13,052 nt of DNA from Treponema sp. (GCA_017613485.1 JAGADS010000243.1:1-13052), one strand, 5' to 3'. Shown: positions 1-7,341, counted from the first letter of the stretch. The notes: generated by a model not told the origin, from the sequence alone. Numbers and translations are program-made.

Positions 1-70
1 AGTAACCGGTGAGGTAAGCGCCGACGATATCCTTGAAAGCATATTCAACAATTTCTGCGTAGGAAAATAA
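1..70 (+). CDS. mnmE: MnmE (TrmE) tRNA modification GTPase, C-terminal end only
   Basis: An open frame entering from the left edge (codons from base 2, stop TAA at 68-70) encodes 22 residues that include VTGEVSADDILESIF and end in FCVGK. MnmE proteins end almost invariably in a G-E-(V/I/F)-(T/S)-x-(D/E)-D-(L/I)-L-x-x-I-F segment followed by F-C-(I/V)-G-K. The terminal cysteine lies in the helical domain near the tRNA-modifying site. MnmE works with MnmG to install aminomethyl-type groups on U34 of certain tRNAs. The G domain and the rest of the protein are outside the window. No clear intrinsic terminator follows the stop. The call rests on the C-terminal signature alone, but that signature is distinctive. 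Confidence 0.88.
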   Translation, partial: VTGEVSADDILESIFNNFCVGK

Positions 71-91
71 ACAGCTCTCCAAAGGTAGTGT

Positions 92-120
92 TTGACTTTT
101 ACAGGATAAATTATTAAAAT
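92..120 (+). promoter_or_regulatory. sigma70-type promoter of the DUF4190 gene
   Basis: TTGACT (92-97) and TAAAAT (115-120) are separated by exactly 17 bp. The predicted transcription start is near 127, before the Shine-Dalgarno at 132-137. This excludes an in-frame ATG at 119 as the start, because that codon overlaps the -10 box. Confidence 0.7.
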
Positions 121-131
121 GGCAATTAATC

Positions 132-137
132 AGGAGG
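132..137 (+). promoter_or_regulatory. Shine-Dalgarno that fixes the DUF4190 start
   Basis: AGGAGG lies 8 nt before ATG 146. It selects that codon over the in-frame ATG at 119, which has no such site and lies in the promoter. Confidence 0.85.
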
Positions 138-145
138 TCTGTAAA

Positions 146-745
146 ATGTCAGATGAACAGAAAAAAGGCAACGGTATGGCTGTTGCTTCTTTGGTGTGCG
201 GTATTCTTTCGCTTGTATCAATTTTATTCAGTGTTTTTGCCTGGATTGGTCTAATACTCGGTGTTCTTGCAATAATTTTCGGTGTAATTGCTAATAAGGC
301 AGGAAAAGACGGAAAGGCTACAGCCGGATTGGTTATGGGCATAGTCGGTGCCGCTATAAGCACGATTGTATTCATTTCATGCGTGATATGTGCTGCTACA
401 GTCGGCAAGGTCACTAATGATGTGGTTAATTCAAAGGAATGGAATGAGGCATTTGATTCGCTTAAGGACAAGAGTTCTGATAAAAAAGAATCTAAAAAGA
501 ACGATACCTCAGATGAATTGAGCGATGCCCTGGACAAGGCTGCAGATGAAATTGCTGACTCAATCGATGTCGAAGGTCTTGAGCAGGGAGTAAACGATGC
601 CGCACAGGCATTAGCTGATGGATTGACCGATGCCGCAAAAGGAATTCAAAAGGAAACTGCAAAAGGTTTAAAAGGCATGTTCCAGGCCCTTAGTGAACTT
701 GACTGGGGCCTTGAAGAAGAAGATGAAGATACTGAAGAGGAGTGA
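146..745 (+). CDS. DUF4190-type small membrane protein with acidic tail
   Basis: The 199-residue protein has a short polar N-terminus (1-10), then a hydrophobic, glycine-rich region with about three membrane segments (roughly 12-32, 34-50 and 58-86). The glycine pattern (ASLVCGILSL, GLILGVLAIIFGVIA and GKATAGLVMGIVGA) is typical of the DUF4190 family, whose function is unknown. The remainder (about 90-199) is soluble, alanine- and acid-rich and predicted helical, and ends in a run of Glu/Asp (EEEDEDTEEE). The start at 146 is chosen because of the AGGAGG site. The gene has its own promoter and converges on the hydrolase gene, so it appears to be monocistronic. The acidic C-terminal extension is not part of the core domain and may bind a partner or cations, but no function can be assigned. 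Confidence 0.8.
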   Translation: MSDEQKKGNGMAVASLVCGILSLVSILFSVFAWIGLILGVLAIIFGVIANKAGKDGKATAGLVMGIVGAAISTIVFISCVICAATVGKVTNDVVNSKEWNEAFDSLKDKSSDKKESKKNDTSDELSDALDKAADEIADSIDVEGLEQGVNDAAQALADGLTDAAKGIQKETAKGLKGMFQALSELDWGLEEEDEDTEEE

Positions 746-746
746 C

Positions 747-762
747 GCAAGCTAACGCTTGC
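747..762. repeat. perfect hairpin just after the DUF4190 stop
   Basis: GCAAGC (747-752), loop TAAC (753-756), GCTTGC (757-762). The stem is 6 bp with a tetraloop and starts 1 base after the stop codon. It could act as a weak terminator, but no U-run follows directly (TAATGAGTTTT comes next). Confidence 0.6.
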
Positions 763-765
763 TAA

Positions 766-826
766 TGAGTTTTGCTTTGGTCGCGAAGGCTCCCATTTTT
801 CCTTACGGAAAAAACAGCAAAACTCA
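766..826. repeat. nested inverted repeat between convergent genes
   Basis: TGAGTTTTGCT (766-776) is perfectly complementary to AGCAAAACTCA (816-826), an 11-bp outer stem. Inside it, TTTTTCC (796-802), loop TTAC and GGAAAAA (807-813) form a second perfect 7-bp hairpin. It lies between the ends of two convergent genes, so a bidirectional 3'-end function is plausible. Neither strand shows a canonical stem followed by a U-tract, so a dispersed palindromic repeat is an equally good reading. Confidence 0.65.
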
Positions 827-842
827 AGCTTAAATATTTTGT

Positions 843-1832
843 TTACTTTAACAGCTCTGGGGCATACCTGTAGATGAACTCGTGGATTTTTTCCCAGTAG
901 GTCTGTGGGTGTGCAAAGATTGACTGACAGTGCTCTGCTTCCGGGAAAATGAACCAGTCTTTGGACGAGGGAATTGCATTGTAGATGCCCCTGAGCATTT
1001 CATGCGGAACCATGGTGTCCGCCTCTCCGTGTATGAGTATTACAGGTGTCCTGCAGTTTTTAAGCTGCTTAAGGCATGTTACTTTCTTTAGGTTGAATCC
1101 AAGCCGTAAGCGGATAAAGAATTTCCCGATATAAAGTCCTATATTTGTTTTTTTATGCTTCAGGTCTTTCCCGATATGCTCAAATTCATTCCATGCTGAA
1201 TCAAAGGCACTTTCTGATACCGCACATTTAAGGTTTTCCGGGACATTTTCTCCAAGTGTCATAAGAACAATTGCAGCTCCCATGCTCTCGCCGTGGAGTA
1301 TGATCTGAGCCTCGCTGTCCATCTCAACAATGTAATTGAGCCAGGCAAGAACATCGTATTTTTCGTTCCAGCCCATGCTAAGGAATTTTCCCTCGCTCTG
1401 TCCTGTACTTCGGTTTTCCGTGAGCAGGACATTAAAACCCATGTCTGCGTAGTGATGTCCGTAAGGTGCGATGTTTGTCGTGTTTCCCCTGTATCCGTGG
1501 ATGCAGACTGCATATTTATGACTGGATTTTTTTGAGGGATAGAAATAGGCGTGGAGCTTGTAGCCTTCCTTTGAGTTTACCCAGAGGTTCTGTTCATTGG
1601 AAGAGTCCCTCCATTCCTGTGCTTTTTTTCGGATTAAGTCCTTGCTTTCCCTGATTTCTCTTTCACGCCCTGTTTTCGGTTCAGTTTTTTTCTGAATCGG
1701 TACAGACTGCCATAGCTTTGTTTTTGGCATGAACGAAGATGCTACAAACCTGTTACCAAGGATGCAGATTACAATTCCTGACACAAGAATAATGCCCAAT
1801 ACTGCAATCAAGATTATCTGCCAGATTCCCAT
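843..1832 (-). CDS. membrane-anchored alpha/beta hydrolase (serine hydrolase, S33/YqkD-like)
   Basis: The 329-residue protein opens with one hydrophobic segment (about 4-26), probably an uncleaved anchor placing the catalytic domain outside the membrane. An alpha/beta-hydrolase fold follows: the oxyanion-hole HG motif in VCIHGYRG (H112-G113), the nucleophile elbow GESMG (181-185, Ser183), the acid in IHGEADTMVP (Asp272) and the histidine in AEHCQS (His301). The triad order and spacing are complete, so it should be active as an esterase, lipase or peptidase; the substrate is unknown. It resembles the B. subtilis YqkD / eukaryotic ABHD13 type. The start is supported by GGAGGA 4 nt before the ATG on the minus strand. 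It lies only 25 nt after the mscS-type gene and is the last gene of the M16-mscS-hydrolase operon. Confidence 0.87.
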   Translation of the reverse strand: MGIWQIILIAVLGIILVSGIVICILGNRFVASSFMPKTKLWQSVPIQKKTEPKTGREREIRESKDLIRKKAQEWRDSSNEQNLWVNSKEGYKLHAYFYPSKKSSHKYAVCIHGYRGNTTNIAPYGHHYADMGFNVLLTENRSTGQSEGKFLSMGWNEKYDVLAWLNYIVEMDSEAQIILHGESMGAAIVLMTLGENVPENLKCAVSESAFDSAWNEFEHIGKDLKHKKTNIGLYIGKFFIRLRLGFNLKKVTCLKQLKNCRTPVILIHGEADTMVPHEMLRGIYNAIPSSKDWFIFPEAEHCQSIFAHPQTYWEKIHEFIYRYAPELLK

Positions 1833-1857
1833 TTTCTCCTCCGATGCATAAACTTTT

Positions 1858-2775
1858 TTACTGTTTTTTTACGGCACGCTTTTTTGTCTCAGCCTTGCTT
1901 GATGAATTGTCTAGGATAGAGATATCGTATCTTGTAAACGGAATGACAATGCCATATTTCTTGAACACTTTTACAGTCGTCGTATAAACTGCATTCTTTG
2001 TATCAAGAAGCTTTGTCCTGTCAAACCAGATTGCAAGCTTAAGATTGACCGCAGATCCAAATCCGTCGTAATATGCCTTGGGTGCCGGGTCTGCTAAAAC
2101 AATGCCTTCTTTTACACATGTATCCGCTACTTCATTTGCAGCCGTCAGTGCAACGTCCATATCCGAGTCATAGCTTATCGGCAGGTCGAATACAAAACGC
2201 CTTTTCTCAAAGTGGCTGTAGTTAATCAAGTTTGTTCCGATGATTGTGCTGTTAGGGATTCGGATCAGCTGATTGTCCAGTGTGTGGACGGAGACACTTA
2301 ACAGGCCTATGTTGTCAACGATACCGCTTACACCAGAGACTTCAATATAGTCACCGATTTTCATTGAACGCTCAACCATGATGAAAAATCCGCTTATGAG
2401 GTTACTCACCGATGTCTGTGCTGCAAAACCGAGTGCGATACCTGCAATACCAGCTGCTCCCCATACTGCCTTGAGGTTTATGCCCAGAAGACTCAGGACA
2501 TACATTACAATCAGTACGAAGAAGAGATACCGGATGAATTTATTCAGCAGTATCATTGAATGAGGCTGGAGTTTTTTAGAAGCCGTTTTATTTACAATTC
2601 GCTGGATTATTTTATAGACCAGGAAAAACAGGAAAATGGTTAAAACGCTGACGATAAGTTTCATCATGTTTGCCCATGTCAGGTATTCCTTCAGGTCATC
2701 GATGTGTAAAAAACTTCTTGTCGTTTCTGCAACTTCTGAAGTGACTTCCTTTGCAGTCTCCATTGCCTCATTCAT
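1858..2775 (-). CDS. MscS-family small-conductance mechanosensitive channel
   Basis: The 305-residue protein has three predicted membrane helices (about 36-56, 78-99 and 103-133). The third is the gly/ala-rich pore helix of MscS channels (AGIAGIALGFAAQTSVSNL, 108-126), followed by the conserved FIMVERSMKIGDYIEV segment and a beta domain containing IPNSTI (173-178). A soluble alpha/beta C-terminal domain and a basic tail complete it. Its size matches MscS rather than the large MscK types. These channels open under membrane tension and release solutes during hypo-osmotic shock. The start is ATG at 2775, which has AAAGAGGT 5 nt upstream. An in-frame TTG at 2802 lies inside a strong hairpin and has no ribosome site, so I rejected it. 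It is 49 nt downstream of the M16 stop and 25 nt upstream of the hydrolase, hence co-transcribed. Confidence 0.93.
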   Translation of the reverse strand: MNEAMETAKEVTSEVAETTRSFLHIDDLKEYLTWANMMKLIVSVLTIFLFFLVYKIIQRIVNKTASKKLQPHSMILLNKFIRYLFFVLIVMYVLSLLGINLKAVWGAAGIAGIALGFAAQTSVSNLISGFFIMVERSMKIGDYIEVSGVSGIVDNIGLLSVSVHTLDNQLIRIPNSTIIGTNLINYSHFEKRRFVFDLPISYDSDMDVALTAANEVADTCVKEGIVLADPAPKAYYDGFGSAVNLKLAIWFDRTKLLDTKNAVYTTTVKVFKKYGIVIPFTRYDISILDNSSSKAETKKRAVKKQ

Positions 2776-2780
2776 TTTGT

Positions 2781-2788
2781 ACCTCTTT
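2781..2788 (-). promoter_or_regulatory. Shine-Dalgarno that fixes the mscS-type start
   Basis: On the minus strand AAAGAGGT lies 5 nt before ATG 2775. It sits directly beside the hairpin at 2789-2816, so hairpin formation could affect access to it. Confidence 0.75.
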
Positions 2789-2826
2789 AATGTCATTGTC
2801 AAACGGCAATGACATTGTTTTTTTTT
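2789..2826 (+). terminator. intrinsic-terminator-like hairpin in plus orientation
   Basis: AATGTCATTG (2789-2798) pairs perfectly with CAATGACATT (2807-2816). In plus-strand RNA a U.G and a C-G pair extend it to 12 bp closed by an AAAC tetraloop. After one G comes T9 (2818-2826). This is a textbook intrinsic terminator on the plus strand, yet both flanking genes are on the minus strand, where the hairpin is preceded by A9 and has no U-tract after it. Function is uncertain. Confidence 0.6.
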
Positions 2827-5695
2827 AATTGAACTTCAGGCGGTTTACATCACCTGGGCCTACAATTGCGAACCATCTTGAACCCTCGTCTACCCAATAT
2901 TTCTTGAATACACGAAGCACATCATCGGCGGTAATCTTCTTGAGAAGCTCCATTTCCTTTTGATTGTGAGAGATGTCCTCATAATTAAGCAGGTTTGAAA
3001 CCATGTTTGAAGCCATTCCGTCGCTGCTGGCAAGTGCACCGTAAGTTGAATTGATGTACTTGTTCTTGTAACTGTCAAGGCTGTCTTCAAGAGTAGCAAA
3101 CACATAGTTGCCTTTTTCATCAAGAGTCTTGATTACTTTTCCCTGAGCCATAAGGTTGCGGGCTTCTGACATGGCACTTGCAAAGTTATTGTAATCTGTC
3201 ATGTATACAAGGACTTCTGCTCCGAAAGATGCCTTTGATGGAATCATTGTTGTCAATGGAGTATAGCAAATTCCGCGTCTTTCCCTTACAACGTTGAACA
3301 TGATTTCTGAATAAATGTTAGTGACAAGGCTTCCTACAAGATAGTCATCGCTTGTAATTGCCGGTGCAGGGAACACTCTTGCTGCATAGCCGTTTCCTGC
3401 AACATTCTGGTTTCCGAGAACGACAGGCTTTCCGCTTATGCTGAGCTTTGGAATCTCTACGGATGCCTTCTCTGTTTTCTTTGACTCCAGTTTTCCAAGT
3501 GTCTTGTTGAGTTCAGTTACAAGTTTCTTTGCATTCAGGCTGCCCACTGCAACCACGAACATGTCATCAGGATTCATTATGCTTGAATACAGTTTTTTCA
3601 TTGCATCAATCGTAATGTTGTTTATTGAATCCTCTGTTACACTGGAGCTGGCCTCGTAAGGATGACCCTTGTAGATTGTCTTTCTTGCGGTGTACATCAT
3701 CTGGGAGGCAGGATCGTTCAAGGTTTTCTGAATCTGCTGGCGGTAACTGTTCAAGTTGTTGGCAAAAACATTCTCATCATACTTTGGATTAAGAAGTCCG
3801 TCGACAAGAACAGGAAGAACCTTGTACAGGTCAGAGTCAAGTACATAGAGAGAAAGGGCGCTGCCTTCTGTATCGCTGACATTGTTAATGGATGCACCAG
3901 TGTCAAAGCAGATCTTTTGTCTTGCAGCTAAGTCGTATTTCTCGGAGGACTGTCCCATAATCTGGAAAAGAGCAAGTTCAAGACCTGATGTTTCCGGTGT
4001 GACGTGAGAGATTCCTCCCTTAACGCCTATGGAAACTGCATCAAGCTTCTTTGTCTTGTCATAGAGCACGTAAACTGGAATTCCGTTCTTGAGCTTGAGT
4101 TCCGTGATGTTCTGCTGCTTTGCGGAAGAACTGGTCTGTGCTGCTTTATCTGCCGGCTTGTAGACCGGTACCTTTTCTGGAGAAGAAGTATCTGTCAGGG
4201 CTGCGATTTTACTGGTGTCAGGAGCGAATTTCGGATCATTGAACCAGTATGCGTTGTTAAAGTCAATCACGTCAAATCCCTGTGCCTTGTACTGTGCCAC
4301 AGTCTGCTGATAGATCTGGGGGTTTACAAGAACTACAACAAGTGGATTCTTTCCGATAAGGTACTTGTTCATCATATCCTGCATGGATTTCTGTGTAACG
4401 GCACCCAGTTTCTTGTAATAGTTATAATAATAGTCAGTAGAAGTTGTAGTCCACCAGAACCTTAGACTGGAAAGAAGAGTTGATGCTGTATCTGAAGAAG
4501 ATATTCTGTCCCTTTCCAGTATAGAGGAAATCTGTTTTGCCTTGGCCTTCTGATAGAGAGCCTTATCAGCTGCCATCTTTGGAAGAATATCATCCTGAAT
4601 GTCGCTGAGGAACTTGACTGCACGCTGTGGAAGGTTTGCCTCCGGCTGAAGCATTATGCCAGTAAAGCTGAACATACCGGTTTTTCTCTGGGTTGAGTAC
4701 ATTGCATTAAGGTAATCTGCCTGTGGTATTCCGAGTTCTGTATCCTGTACCAGAGTTGTCTTGAAAAGTCCGTCCGGTTCAGCAAGAAGGGCACCGAGAT
4801 AATCTGCGGCATAAGTGTCCTCAATATCAAAATCCGTGTCAGGTCCCCTGAATGCAATTGAAACCTGTGCAATATACGGTGATATTGTATCAATCGGCAT
4901 GACAGCAAGCTTAACCTTTTCAAAAGGTGTCTTTGTAGCTTGATTCTTCGGTGCAGAAGGAGAGTTTCCGTTGTTGTCCCATGTTCCGTAGATTGCCTTT
5001 ACCAGCTTGAATACTTCCTCCGGGTTTACGTCACCGCCTACAAAAAGAGCGGCATTGGAAGGAATATAGAATTTTTTCTGAATATCCCTGAGCTGTGCAA
5101 CAGTTGCATTCTGAACGACATTTACAGAGCCGGCCGGATCAGTCTGATAAGTCGTGTCCGGGAACAGAGACTTGTTCAGATAGCTCTGATAGGTATAGGA
5201 CTGGTTAGCGATATAACCTGTGATTTCGGAAATGACGACTTTCTTCTCATTCTCGAATTCCTTTGGATCCATCAGCGGAGTGCGGACTGCGGCATTCCAG
5301 AAGGCAAGACCCTTTTCTGTCTGGGAAGAAGGAACTGTAATAAAGTAGTTTACAAAATCTTTTCCCGTTGTACCGTTCCAGTTTGCAACACCCATCTCAG
5401 AAAGTGCATTCTGAATGGAAGCTGCATTTGGATAAAGCTCGTTTCCCTTGAACATCATGTGCTCATAGAGATGGAACAAACCTGCATTTTCCGGAGTCTG
5501 ATCCACTGCACCAGTTCTAACGGCAATCTCGATGTAAGTGAGCGGCACAGAGTGGTTTTCCGCCACAAAAAGAGTCAATCCGTTATCCAGCTGATACTGT
5601 TGGAGACCTGCAACAGGAGTAGCCTTAGCAAATGCCCCTGCCACTGCAAAGATGAGTACAAGGAACAAAGCCATTGTACGTCTGAACTTTTTCAT
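2825..5695 (-). CDS. secreted M16-family (pitrilysin-like) zinc metalloprotease
   Basis: The 956-residue protein begins with a classical signal peptide (basic MKKFRR, hydrophobic core 8-22, likely cleavage after AFA at about 23), so it acts in the periplasm or outside the cell. The first M16 domain carries the inverted zinc motif HxxEH as HLYEH (H75, E78, H79). The downstream glutamates E150 and E157, in the segment ENEKKVVISEI, match the conserved catalytic Glu and third zinc ligand, which sit about 70 and 77 residues after the second His in the family. A second, zinc-less M16 half follows (from about residue 535), with the family's substrate-binding Arg/Tyr region in VRERRGICYTPL. The length fits the two-domain-pair bacterial M16B enzymes (PqqL-like). 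Substrates are usually unfolded peptides. AGAGGTG precedes the ATG. It is the first gene of the minus-strand operon. Confidence 0.93.
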   Translation of the reverse strand: MKKFRRTMALFLVLIFAVAGAFAKATPVAGLQQYQLDNGLTLFVAENHSVPLTYIEIAVRTGAVDQTPENAGLFHLYEHMMFKGNELYPNAASIQNALSEMGVANWNGTTGKDFVNYFITVPSSQTEKGLAFWNAAVRTPLMDPKEFENEKKVVISEITGYIANQSYTYQSYLNKSLFPDTTYQTDPAGSVNVVQNATVAQLRDIQKKFYIPSNAALFVGGDVNPEEVFKLVKAIYGTWDNNGNSPSAPKNQATKTPFEKVKLAVMPIDTISPYIAQVSIAFRGPDTDFDIEDTYAADYLGALLAEPDGLFKTTLVQDTELGIPQADYLNAMYSTQRKTGMFSFTGIMLQPEANLPQRAVKFLSDIQDDILPKMAADKALYQKAKAKQISSILERDRISSSDTASTLLSSLRFWWTTTSTDYYYNYYKKLGAVTQKSMQDMMNKYLIGKNPLVVVLVNPQIYQQTVAQYKAQGFDVIDFNNAYWFNDPKFAPDTSKIAALTDTSSPEKVPVYKPADKAAQTSSSAKQQNITELKLKNGIPVYVLYDKTKKLDAVSIGVKGGISHVTPETSGLELALFQIMGQSSEKYDLAARQKICFDTGASINNVSDTEGSALSLYVLDSDLYKVLPVLVDGLLNPKYDENVFANNLNSYRQQIQKTLNDPASQMMYTARKTIYKGHPYEASSSVTEDSINNITIDAMKKLYSSIMNPDDMFVVAVGSLNAKKLVTELNKTLGKLESKKTEKASVEIPKLSISGKPVVLGNQNVAGNGYAARVFPAPAITSDDYLVGSLVTNIYSEIMFNVVRERRGICYTPLTTMIPSKASFGAEVLVYMTDYNNFASAMSEARNLMAQGKVIKTLDEKGNYVFATLEDSLDSYKNKYINSTYGALASSDGMASNMVSNLLNYEDISHNQKEMELLKKITADDVLRVFKKYWVDEGSRWFAIVGPGDVNRLKFN

Positions 5696-5725
5696 TTTTT
5701 CACCTCTTATTAGTAATTTCCATAT

Positions 5726-5754
5726 ATAGTAAAGAAAAACACTGTATTATGCAA
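5726..5754 (-). promoter_or_regulatory. candidate sigma70-type promoter of the M16 operon
   Basis: Read on the minus strand, TTGCAT (5754-5749) is followed after 17 bp by TACTAT (5731-5726). The predicted start is near 5719, leaving a leader of about 24 nt that contains the AGAGGTG ribosome site. The -10 box is only a partial match. Confidence 0.45.
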
Positions 5755-5761
5755 GTGAAAT

Positions 5762-5941
5762 ACAATGGTACAGCCAGTGTGCCACATTAAAAAACGCTTC
5801 CCATCGGAGTTGTCCCCACCCAAACGGCTCGCTCGAAGCTTTGCTGCGAGTCCCCGCACTAAACTTGTGCAGATGTCTTGCGGAGCCAGCTCCGATTCCA
5901 GCGTTTTAATCTCTATGACATCATTGTGTCAGTACCATTGT
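5762..5941. repeat. 180-bp structured element with imperfect terminal inverted repeats
   Basis: The ends ACAATGGTAC (5762-5771) and GTACCATTGT (5932-5941) are perfect 10-bp inverted repeats. The match continues inward imperfectly to 13 of 15 bases. Inside lies a second pair of arms: AAAACGCT (5791-5798) with AGCGTTTT (5900-5907), and ATCGGAG (5803-5809) with CTCCGAT (5890-5896). These are separated by a small asymmetric internal loop and together enclose several small hairpins, for example CTCGC (5828-5832) with GCGAG (5846-5850). There is no open frame of note and no obvious target-site duplication. It could be a MITE-like repeat or a structured RNA; it fills most of the divergent spacer between the M16 and hflX promoters. 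Confidence 0.6.
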
Positions 5942-5967
5942 CTGTCTCTTTATAAATATGGTAAAAT
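5938..5967 (+). promoter_or_regulatory. sigma70-type extended -10 promoter of hflX
   Basis: TTGTCT (5938-5943), an 18-bp spacer and TAAAAT (5962-5967), with TG at 5959-5960 forming an extended -10 (TGgTAAAAT). The predicted start is about 5974, which is the first base of the hflX ATG, so the transcript would be leaderless. The -35 box overlaps the right end of the inverted-repeat element. Confidence 0.6.
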
Positions 5968-5973
5968 AATTTT

Positions 5974-7257
5974 ATGGTAGAAATAAGGGAAGAAGAAGAG
6001 AGAAAGGTCAGGTGTCTTCTGGTGGGAAACCCGAACAAAGAGGACAGGGAGCCGGAGGAGCTTAAAGGTCTGGTTGATACGCTGGGCATGGAGACTGCGG
6101 GTGTCATAGTACTTGCACGCCGTGAGCCGACACCTGCATACGGAATGGGAACAGGGAGCGCACAGAGAATCGCGGACAAGGCAAAGGAAATATTTGCCGA
6201 CACAATCATTTTTGACTGGGAGCTTGATCCGACCAAACAGCGCAACTGGGAGAAACTTACAGGCATCCCCGTATGTGACCGCAACGAAATCATAATACGC
6301 ATTTTTGCACAGAGGGCCAAGACAAAAGAGGCCACGCTTCAGGTGGATCTTGCAAAACTCACATATTCAATGCCCAGATTAAGCCACATGTACGGTGACA
6401 TGGCACGTCAGAGGGGTGGAAACTACGGTTCAAAAGGCAGCGGAGAAACCCAGCTTGAGCTTGACCGCCGTCAGATAGAAGAGAAAATCATTCAAATCAA
6501 GAAAGAACTTGAGCAGGTAGCCTCCAATCGTGAGACACAGAGGAAACTCAGGGAAAAGACAGCCGTGGCCTCATGTTCCCTTGTGGGATATACAAATGCA
6601 GGAAAATCCAGCCTGCTGAATGCCCTTACCGGAGCCGATGTCTTTGTGGAGGATAAGCTTTTTGCAACACTTGATCCGACTACGCGTAAATTTGCCATTT
6701 CCCAGGCATCTTCCATACTCATAACTGATACGGTCGGTTTCATATCAAATCTTCCGCATACCCTTATCGATGCTTTCCGTTCAACTCTGGAAGAGGCTTC
6801 GTTGTGTAACCTTCTTCTTCTTGTCGTTGACGCAGGAGACAGCCAGTGCGTGTGGCAGTATAACCAGGTCCTTCGTGTACTTGACGAGATTCATGCAGGA
6901 GATATACCAAGGCTTGTAGTGCTTAATAAAATCGATACAGTTCAGGATGATGACGTAAAGATAGCAGAGCTTGATGCGGCCTTCCCAGATGCAGTAAAAG
7001 TTTCGGCCCGTACAGGACAGGGGTTTGAGCTTTTGATTGAGCAGATGACGGAGATACTTTTGGGTAAATTGCGTGACTTCAGCATTCCAATGGACAGGAA
7101 CAGCCTTGTTGAGCTTGTAAGAAAGAACGGCACGATAGAAAAAGAGGAATGGCTCTCGGAGACAATTGAGCTTACGGCAAGAATTCCCGGAATCCTGCAT
7201 GAAGATGGAAATGCCACCACCAGAACACTGTCGCTTTTGTCACCGTACATAAAATGA
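5974..7257 (+). CDS. hflX: HflX ribosome-associated GTPase
   Basis: The 427-residue protein has the HflX layout. An N-terminal nucleotide-binding-like domain (about 12-115) contains the family's YGMGTGSAQ region. A helical linker carries the diagnostic GSGETQLELDRR (155-166) and a coiled-coil segment (165-195). The TRAFAC GTPase domain has G1 GYTNAGKS (205-212), G3 DTVG (252-255), G4 NKID (318-321) and G5 SAR (344-346). HflX binds the 50S subunit and splits stalled or stress-damaged 70S ribosomes. A short C-terminal domain ends the protein. All GTPase motifs are intact. There is no Shine-Dalgarno, and the promoter places the 5' end at or next to the ATG, so a leaderless mRNA is inferred. It is divergent from the M16 operon and separated from the next gene by an independent promoter. 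Confidence 0.96.
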   Translation: MVEIREEEERKVRCLLVGNPNKEDREPEELKGLVDTLGMETAGVIVLARREPTPAYGMGTGSAQRIADKAKEIFADTIIFDWELDPTKQRNWEKLTGIPVCDRNEIIIRIFAQRAKTKEATLQVDLAKLTYSMPRLSHMYGDMARQRGGNYGSKGSGETQLELDRRQIEEKIIQIKKELEQVASNRETQRKLREKTAVASCSLVGYTNAGKSSLLNALTGADVFVEDKLFATLDPTTRKFAISQASSILITDTVGFISNLPHTLIDAFRSTLEEASLCNLLLLVVDAGDSQCVWQYNQVLRVLDEIHAGDIPRLVVLNKIDTVQDDDVKIAELDAAFPDAVKVSARTGQGFELLIEQMTEILLGKLRDFSIPMDRNSLVELVRKNGTIEKEEWLSETIELTARIPGILHEDGNATTRTLSLLSPYIK

Positions 7258-7288
7258 GGGCCTTAAAAAATCGTTTTATTTTGCTCTA

Positions 7289-7317
7289 TTGAGGTTTTTG
7301 GTGTAATAGGGTATAGT
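7289..7317 (+). promoter_or_regulatory. sigma70-type promoter of the FliL-like gene
   Basis: TTGAGG (7289-7294), 17 bp, TATAGT (7312-7317). The predicted start near 7324 lies just before the GGGAGG at 7325-7330. Confidence 0.6.
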
Positions 7318-7341
7318 TTAGGCAGGGAGGAATTGTTCAAG

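Noticed and set aside
2776..2802. TTG start extending the mscS-type gene by 9 codons
   Set aside because: It lies inside the hairpin, has no ribosome site, and ATG 2775 has a good Shine-Dalgarno.
4940..5713. Long plus-strand open frame (257 codons) opposite the M16 gene
   Set aside because: It lies entirely antisense to a well-supported gene, resembles no family I know and has no promoter or ribosome site of note; it is a shadow of the opposite frame.
5762..5941. 6S RNA reading of the divergent-spacer element
   Set aside because: Length and long-stem shape are suggestive, but I see no independent promoter or terminator and its ends overlap flanking promoter elements; kept only as a structured repeat.
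5762..5941. Insertion sequence or transposon
   Set aside because: Terminal inverted repeats exist, but there is no transposase frame and no recognisable target duplication; at most a MITE-like remnant.
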